A stretch of DNA of 17,082 nt, taken from the NCBI GenBank assembly GCA_023336855.1, contig JAMBLK010000042.1:1-17082 (forward strand), written 5' to 3'. The notes under the pieces were generated by a model that saw only the letters and a program-made list of their open reading frames with translations, had not been told where the DNA came from and searched no databases. Source of the stretch: Actinomycetes bacterium (GTDB lineage: Bacteria; Actinomycetota; Acidimicrobiia; Spongiisociales; UBA5794). The translations under genes were made by a program, and so were the position numbers. Of this stretch, positions 13,338 through 17,082 are shown piece after piece; the stretch's first letter is position 1; every line of letters starts with the position of its first letter.

Positions 13338-13372
13338 GCTGGCAGCTCGTAGCTGGCAGATGGAAGCTCTCG
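13338..13372. repeat. Heptamer array (GCTGGCA) abutting the zinc-ribbon gene stop
   Basis: Units GCTGGCA, GCTCGTA, GCTGGCA, GATGGAA and GCTCTCG end one base before the stop codon of the minus-strand gene (13374). Read as that gene's transcript the array is C-rich (TGCCAGC-type). GCTGGCA is also the unit at 4155-4168. Confidence 0.85.
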
Positions 13373-13373
13373 C

Positions 13374-14243
13374 TCAGCCGTCGCTGCCGAAGAACCTCAC
13401 CGATTGGAGCGCTAGTTCGTTGAACGGAGGGCGGTCGCCGGCAGGCTCTGCCGGGTAGGTGCTCTTGATCGCGATCGTGAGTTCGGTCGTTCCGATACTC
13501 GCGATCGGCACTCGTTGCGGGTCATTTGTGTTGGAGAGTCGTCCGGAGATCTCGATCGTCAGGTCGTCGGTCGTGATCAAGTAGCCCTGGATCTTGTAGT
13601 TCTTCTTGAACCGGTCGTCGTCCAGAAGGTTCTGGAGTTCGATCTCGGTGATCCGCACCGGCCGGGAGAAGGAGAATCGGAGCCACGCATCGACACCCCT
13701 CGAACTGTCGTCGTTCCAGTCGGTGTCCGAATCGCCATCGATGAGGTGCTCCGGGTCGTGTCCGTTGAGGAACGAACTCGCATCAACCGAGGCGGGGAAC
13801 AACTCGACTGCGGCAACAGGGATCGTCGTTACCGACGAAGTGGTCGTGGAACTCTCCGCTACTTCCTCTCCTCCACGGAAGACGTTGAAGATCAGCGCTG
13901 CGAGTGCCACGAGGAGAACCACAGCACCGAGAACGCCAAGAGCGCGTCCACCGGGCGATGTCCGAAGGCTCGGAGCCGGAGCCACAGGGAGCGGATCCTG
14001 ACTCAACCGGGCTCCACATTGTTCGCAGTGGCGATTGAAATCCGGGTTCTTCGATCCGCATGACGGGCAGGGAATTGTCGGCACGTCCGGGTTGACGGCA
14101 TGCGTGTGTACCGGTTCCGTTGGGACTTCCGGTGGTGGTGGCGGCGGAGGAGGACGGCGGCGCGTCGTCTCCGGTTCTGGTGGGGTCTCTCCGAGTTCGA
14201 AGGGCTCGAAGAGATCGTCGAAGTCAGGTTTGTCCTGGTCCAT
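13374..14243 (-). CDS. Zinc-ribbon, single-TM protein with extracellular discoidin/NADase-type glycan-binding-like domain
   Basis: The 289-aa product has an acidic N-terminus, a run of eight prolines (31-38), a zinc ribbon with Cys59, Cys62, Cys73 and Cys76 (CPSC...CEQC), one transmembrane helix (about 101-122), a Thr/Ser linker (about 131-141) and a C-terminal beta-rich domain (about 145-287). The last contains LIDGDSDTDWN and ITEIEL segments of the galactose-binding/discoidin-like type, close to what is called the NADase-type glycan-binding domain. The zinc ribbon should be cytoplasmic and the last domain outside the cell. Function is unknown; cell-surface sensing or glycan contact is a guess. 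The ATG at 14243 is chosen because the recognisable sequence starts there. A GTG at 14288 would add 15 residues but has no Shine-Dalgarno. It converges with permease 2 and diverges from a microprotein gene. Confidence 0.85.
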   Translation of the reverse strand: MDQDKPDFDDLFEPFELGETPPEPETTRRRPPPPPPPPEVPTEPVHTHAVNPDVPTIPCPSCGSKNPDFNRHCEQCGARLSQDPLPVAPAPSLRTSPGGRALGVLGAVVLLVALAALIFNVFRGGEEVAESSTTTSSVTTIPVAAVELFPASVDASSFLNGHDPEHLIDGDSDTDWNDDSSRGVDAWLRFSFSRPVRITEIELQNLLDDDRFKKNYKIQGYLITTDDLTIEISGRLSNTNDPQRVPIASIGTTELTIAIKSTYPAEPAGDRPPFNELALQSVRFFGSDG

Positions 14244-14290
14244 CCGTATGCAGTCTTCCAAGGGGGGCGTGTCCAGGTATTGTGGCACGA

Positions 14291-14416
14291 ATGTCGTCTA
14301 TTGCGTTGGTTCGTGTAGCTGAGCCGTGGAGCTTCGGGAATGTCGTCGGGGCGTTGTTCCTCGTTGCTGTCGTCGGGATGATTGTCTACTGGGCAATTCG
14401 CCGCCAGCGAAGCTGA
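14291..14416 (+). CDS. Putative 41-aa single-pass membrane microprotein
   Basis: The reading frame starts MSSIALVRVAEP and contains one hydrophobic helix (about residues 17-35) followed by the basic tail RRQRS, a positive-inside pattern with the C-terminus in the cytoplasm. I do not recognise a family. Support comes from the clean TM-plus-basic-tail layout, its fit in the otherwise empty gap before radA, and a repeat array that begins exactly at its stop codon, as at other genes here. An in-frame GTG at 14282 is an alternative start; neither has a strong Shine-Dalgarno. It is divergent to the zinc-ribbon membrane gene with only 47 bases between starts, so the two may be co-regulated. Confidence 0.5.
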   Translation: MSSIALVRVAEPWSFGNVVGALFLVAVVGMIVYWAIRRQRS

Positions 14417-14471
14417 CAGAAAACAGCAAACAGCAAACAGCAAACAGATAACAGCAAACAGCGGACAGCCA
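14416..14471. repeat. Heptamer tandem array (ACAGCAA)
   Basis: Eight 7-base units: ACAGAAA, ACAGCAA three times, ACAGATA, ACAGCAA, ACAGCGG, ACAGCCA. The first base is the last base of the microprotein stop codon. It is purine- and C-rich and G-poor on the + strand. No stop codon occurs in the core unit, so spurious ORFs can run through it. A short hairpin (ACACG 14473-14477 with CGTGT 14483-14487) follows. Confidence 0.95.
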
Positions 14472-14510
14472 GACACGACGGGCGTGTTCTCGGCGCTCCT
14501 GGACTGATCT

Positions 14511-14531
14511 TTGTTGTCTGTTGTCGGCATG
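14511..14531. repeat. Short heptamer run (TTGTTGT/CTGTTGT)
   Basis: TTGTTGT, CTGTTGT and the diverged CGGCATG are consecutive 7-base units between the ACAGCAA and CCGACTA arrays. Confidence 0.45.
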
Positions 14532-14550
14532 GGGATGAGCAGGGTCTTCG

Positions 14551-14585
14551 CCGACTACCGACTACCGACTACCGACTACCGACTA
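14551..14585. repeat. Perfect heptamer array (CCGACTA x5) upstream of radA
   Basis: Five identical copies of CCGACTA, followed by CCGCGAG and a GCGAGC direct repeat separated by GCA. It is the reverse complement (in rotated phase) of the GGTAGTC array at the end of lysS, 10.5 kb away. It ends 51 bases before the radA ATG, upstream of its predicted -10. Confidence 0.97.
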
Positions 14586-14623
14586 CCGCGAGCGCAGCGA
14601 GCATTTCTGTCACTCCCGTTTCC

Positions 14624-14629
14624 TACGGT
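14624..14629 (+). promoter_or_regulatory. Candidate -10 of a leaderless radA promoter
   Basis: TACGGT fits TANNNT and lies seven bases before the radA ATG. That places the predicted transcription start at or next to the A of ATG. There is no Shine-Dalgarno between them. Leaderless mRNAs with this geometry are common in actinobacteria. Confidence 0.45.
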
Positions 14630-14636
14630 GCGGGTC

Positions 14637-15977
14637 ATGGCCGATTATCGATGCACCACCTGCTCATACCGCACCAGCCGTTGGATGGGATTCTGTCCGC
14701 AATGTCGCGGCTCGGGCACGCTCCTCGAAGCGGACGCCGACGATCGCAGGGTCGGCACGCCGACACCTGTTGCGAACATCGTGGGTGATCGTGTCGACCG
14801 TCATCGCACCGGAATCGACGAGTTCGATCGCGTGATGGGCGGTGGTGTCGTCCCGGGTTCGGTGGCGTTGCTCGGTGGTGCGCCGGGTGTTGGGAAGTCC
14901 ACGCTCGTATTGGAGATCGGATCGGCGCTCGCGGAGACCGGTGTCAGTGTGCTCATCGCCACCGGCGAAGAGTCGCGACCGCAGGTGGGTTTGAGGGCAC
15001 AGCGGATTGGATCCATGTCGGACGATCTTCTGATCACCACGGAATCTGACGTTGGGTACCTCTCCGACCTCATCCGATCCGGCGTGTATCCACTTGTAGT
15101 GATCGATTCGATCCAGACCGTGACCGGTGTTACAGGGGAGAGCAGTACCGGGAGCATGGCGGCGATCCGTGATTCGGCAGCCACGTTGATCTCTGCGGCG
15201 AAAGAGGCGGACGTGGCGGTACTACTCATCGGACACATCACAAAGGACGGCACGCTTGCCGGTCCGAAGAGCCTTGAGCACATGGTCGATGTCGTGCTTT
15301 CGCTGGATGGAGACCCACACCGCAATCTGCGTTTCCTACGGGGCATGAAGAATCGCTTCGGCTCGGTGAACGAGATCGGTGTGTTCGAGATGACGGGCCG
15401 GGGCCTCGAACCGATGAGCGATCCGAGCGCCGTTCTGTCGGGCGATCGCGACGGCACATCGGCCGGCAGTGTTCTGTTCCCGGCACTTGACGGACGCCGC
15501 TCTCTGATCGTTGAGATCCAAGCCCTCACAGTTTCTACCCGGTCTGCTCAGCCCCGGCGAAGCGTGAAGGGGCTGCCAACGTCGCGAGTTCATCAGATAC
15601 TCGCCGCGCTCGAGCGACACGGCGGGTTCAAGATGGGAGGACTCGAGGTCTACGTATCGGTGATGGGCGGGCTCTCGATCAGTGAACCTGCCGCCGATCT
15701 GCCAACAGCCCTCGCCATCGCTTCGGCCGTTGCCGGGGTGCCTCTCGGGTCGGTTGCAGCATGGGGCGAGGTGGGTCTGACCGGGGAGGTGCGAAGGGTC
15801 GAACAGGCAGACCGTCGTCGAACAGAGAGCCGCAGGCTCGGCATCGGGCAGGTTGTCGAAGCCACCGACCACCAGAGACTCGACGACATCCTCGGTGAGT
15901 TGGGGTTGTATCCGCCGAGCGAGGACGCTCGGTCAGAGCTACGGGCGATCCCATACGAGAATCACGTCGTTCCGTGA
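14637..15977 (+). CDS. radA: DNA repair/recombination protein RadA (Sms)
   Basis: RadA is a RecA-like helicase for branched recombination intermediates, and in Bacillus it binds and inhibits DisA. The 446-aa product has an N-terminal C4 zinc finger (Cys6, Cys9, Cys20, Cys23), Walker A GAPGVGKST (81-89), ATGEESRPQ (108-116), Walker B LVVIDS (153-158), the RadA-specific KNRFG motif (238-242) and a C-terminal Lon-like domain. That domain has EPAADLPTALAIAS where Lon protease has its catalytic serine, so it is not a protease. The start at 14637 gives MADYRCTTC, the family N-terminus. The open frame continues upstream to 14511 only because the CCGACTA array has no stop, and that extension (DYRLPTTDYRLP) is an artefact. 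It is followed by disA after a 42-base gap. Confidence 0.97.
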   Translation: MADYRCTTCSYRTSRWMGFCPQCRGSGTLLEADADDRRVGTPTPVANIVGDRVDRHRTGIDEFDRVMGGGVVPGSVALLGGAPGVGKSTLVLEIGSALAETGVSVLIATGEESRPQVGLRAQRIGSMSDDLLITTESDVGYLSDLIRSGVYPLVVIDSIQTVTGVTGESSTGSMAAIRDSAATLISAAKEADVAVLLIGHITKDGTLAGPKSLEHMVDVVLSLDGDPHRNLRFLRGMKNRFGSVNEIGVFEMTGRGLEPMSDPSAVLSGDRDGTSAGSVLFPALDGRRSLIVEIQALTVSTRSAQPRRSVKGLPTSRVHQILAALERHGGFKMGGLEVYVSVMGGLSISEPAADLPTALAIASAVAGVPLGSVAAWGEVGLTGEVRRVEQADRRRTESRRLGIGQVVEATDHQRLDDILGELGLYPPSEDARSELRAIPYENHVVP

Positions 15978-16004
15978 TCGGCTCCGACCGGTGGATGGTT
16001 GGAC

Positions 16005-16010
16005 TACGCT
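16005..16010 (+). promoter_or_regulatory. Weak candidate -10 upstream of disA
   Basis: TACGCT fits TANNNT nine bases before the ATG at 16020, which lacks a Shine-Dalgarno. Leaderless or near-leaderless initiation is possible. Read-through from radA is equally likely. Confidence 0.25.
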
Positions 16011-16019
16011 GCGACATGG

Positions 16020-17081
16020 ATGACACCGAAACCGCCGCCACCGCTCGATGTGCTTCGTCGGTTCGCCCCCGGCTCGACGCTGAGGGACGGCGTGGAGCTG
16101 GTCTTTCAGCAGGGGACCGGCATGCTGATGGTGCTTGCGTCGAGTGCTGAGATCGATGACCTGTGCACCGGCGGATTCCGGTTTGTTGACGTGCCGATCA
16201 CAGCGCAACGGATCGCAGAACTCGCGAAGATGGACGGCGGGATCGTGATCGATGACGTAACGAAGACGATTTCTCGAGCCAACGTGCACTTCATCCCCGA
16301 TCCGAGGATCCCAACCGATGAGACCGGGACGCGATTTCGGACAGCGGATCGGCTCGCGTCGCAGACGGGCCGACCGGTTCTCGCGGTAAGCGAGGAGGGC
16401 CGAGATCTCGCGGTCTTGTACGTTGGAGAACAGCGATTCGCCCTTCAGGCCCCGACAGCGTTATTCGCTGAGGCCAACCAACGGCTCCAGTCACTCGAAC
16501 GGTTGCGAGCTCGTTTGGACGATGCAGTGGAACGTCTCTCGCTCTACGAGATCGACGACATCGTCACGATGCGGGACGCCGTGAAGGTCATTCAGCGAGC
16601 GGCTCTCGTTCTTCGCCACGTGGAGGAACTTGAACTCGTAGCAGTCGAACTAGGGGACGAAGCTCCTCTGGTGCGTCTCCAAGCGACCGACGTCGCCGAG
16701 GGAGTTCCCGCTCTCGTCGATCTGGTGAACGCCGACTACCAACCGCGCAAGCCGCGTCGAGGCTCTTCAGTTGTTGCAAGACTCGGTGAGATATCGACTG
16801 AGGATCTCTATCACACGGCAAAAGTCGGTGATCTGATCGGTCTCACCCCCCTCGACGCCGAGGTGAGCCCCCGTGGTGTTCGAGCACTGGCGGCGGTTCC
16901 GCGCATCCCCGACTCGGTGCGAAATCGAATCCAGAAACGGTTCGGGACCTATCAGCGGCTGCGCTCCGCAACGACAGAGGAACTCGATGCGATCGATGGT
17001 GTCGGTCCGAAGCGCGCATCGAGGATCCGTGCTTATCTGGACCAGGGGAACGGCACCCTGACTCCGCATCTAGAGGACTGA
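16020..17081 (+). CDS. disA: DNA integrity scanning protein DisA, c-di-AMP synthase family, with variant active-site motifs
   Basis: DisA makes cyclic di-AMP from two ATP and pauses at branched DNA. The 353-aa product has the full architecture: an N-terminal diadenylate cyclase domain (about 1-140), a long helical linker (about 150-200) and a C-terminal helix-hairpin-helix DNA-binding domain with IDGVGPKRASRI (about 328-339). Family context is clear from ISRANVHFIPDPRIPTDETGTR. Both catalytic signatures differ: DGA is DGG (72-74) and RHR is RFR (105-107). Their 33-residue spacing equals that of Thermotoga DisA (75 and 108), so these are the right positions. Activity may be altered or lost. 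The ATG at 16020 aligns with known N-termini; TTG at 15999 (seven residues longer, GGTGGA three bases upstream) is an alternative. The stop is one base before the window end. Confidence 0.95.
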   Translation: MTPKPPPPLDVLRRFAPGSTLRDGVELVFQQGTGMLMVLASSAEIDDLCTGGFRFVDVPITAQRIAELAKMDGGIVIDDVTKTISRANVHFIPDPRIPTDETGTRFRTADRLASQTGRPVLAVSEEGRDLAVLYVGEQRFALQAPTALFAEANQRLQSLERLRARLDDAVERLSLYEIDDIVTMRDAVKVIQRAALVLRHVEELELVAVELGDEAPLVRLQATDVAEGVPALVDLVNADYQPRKPRRGSSVVARLGEISTEDLYHTAKVGDLIGLTPLDAEVSPRGVRALAAVPRIPDSVRNRIQKRFGTYQRLRSATTEELDAIDGVGPKRASRIRAYLDQGNGTLTPHLED

Positions 17082-17082
17082 C

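Noticed and set aside
13179..13373. Insertion sequence remnant between permease 2 and the zinc-ribbon gene
   Set aside because: No transposase fragment and no target-site duplication seen. The inverted arrays are short heptamer tracts like others in the window, so they are reported as repeats only.
14511..14636. N-terminal extension of radA starting at 14511
   Set aside because: It is the translation of repeat DNA (DYRLP repeated) kept open because CCGACTA has no stop codon. The RadA zinc finger starts right after the ATG at 14637.

Overview
The window is a GC-rich, gene-dense stretch of an actinobacterial chromosome, most likely from an uncultured member of Acidimicrobiia or a close relative. 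The gene order (Rossmann/DUF2520 gene, panC, coaX, lysS, clpC, then radA-disA) matches the Mycobacterium tuberculosis neighbourhood from Rv3603c down to disA/radA (recalled, not searched). Thr-rich linkers behind a lipobox and behind a membrane anchor, and GTG/TTG starts, fit this placement. The class-level assignment is inference.

Region 1 (64-4059, + strand) is a four-gene operon with 1-4 base stop/start overlaps: a Rossmann/DUF2520 protein, pantothenate synthetase (panC), type III pantothenate kinase (coaX) and lysyl-tRNA synthetase (lysS). The first three belong to pantothenate/CoA synthesis. Mycobacterial panD (between panC and coaX) and lsr2 (between lysS and clpC) are absent from the corresponding places.

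Region 2 (4182-7852) holds a convergent long-chain polyprenyl diphosphate synthase gene (- strand), which diverges from clpC (+). The clpC transcript is predicted to begin directly with a GC-rich hairpin.

Region 3 (8034-13178, + strand) is a BMP/PnrA-type nucleoside ABC importer: lipoprotein, double ATPase and two permeases. A perfect 11-bp terminator-type hairpin separates the lipoprotein gene from the rest.

Region 4 (13374-17081) has a zinc-ribbon/one-TM/glycan-binding-like protein (- strand), a divergent 41-aa membrane microprotein, radA (apparently leaderless) and disA. DisA carries substitutions in both catalytic motifs (DGA to DGG, RHR to RFR).

The most unusual feature is a set of at least eleven short arrays of degenerate 7- and 8-base tandem repeats. 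They lie only between genes and usually begin at, or overlap, a stop codon. Four intergenic regions carry them (4041-4182, 7864-7949, 13186-13372, 14416-14585). Unit sequences differ between arrays, but some recur: CTGATCTA after both lysS and clpC, and GGTAGTC after lysS and inverted before radA. For nearly every gene end at least one array is C-over-G on the transcript strand with one pyrimidine-C step per unit. That suggests, without proving, a role in 3'-end formation such as Rho loading. No stretch longer than 300 bases lacks a gene.
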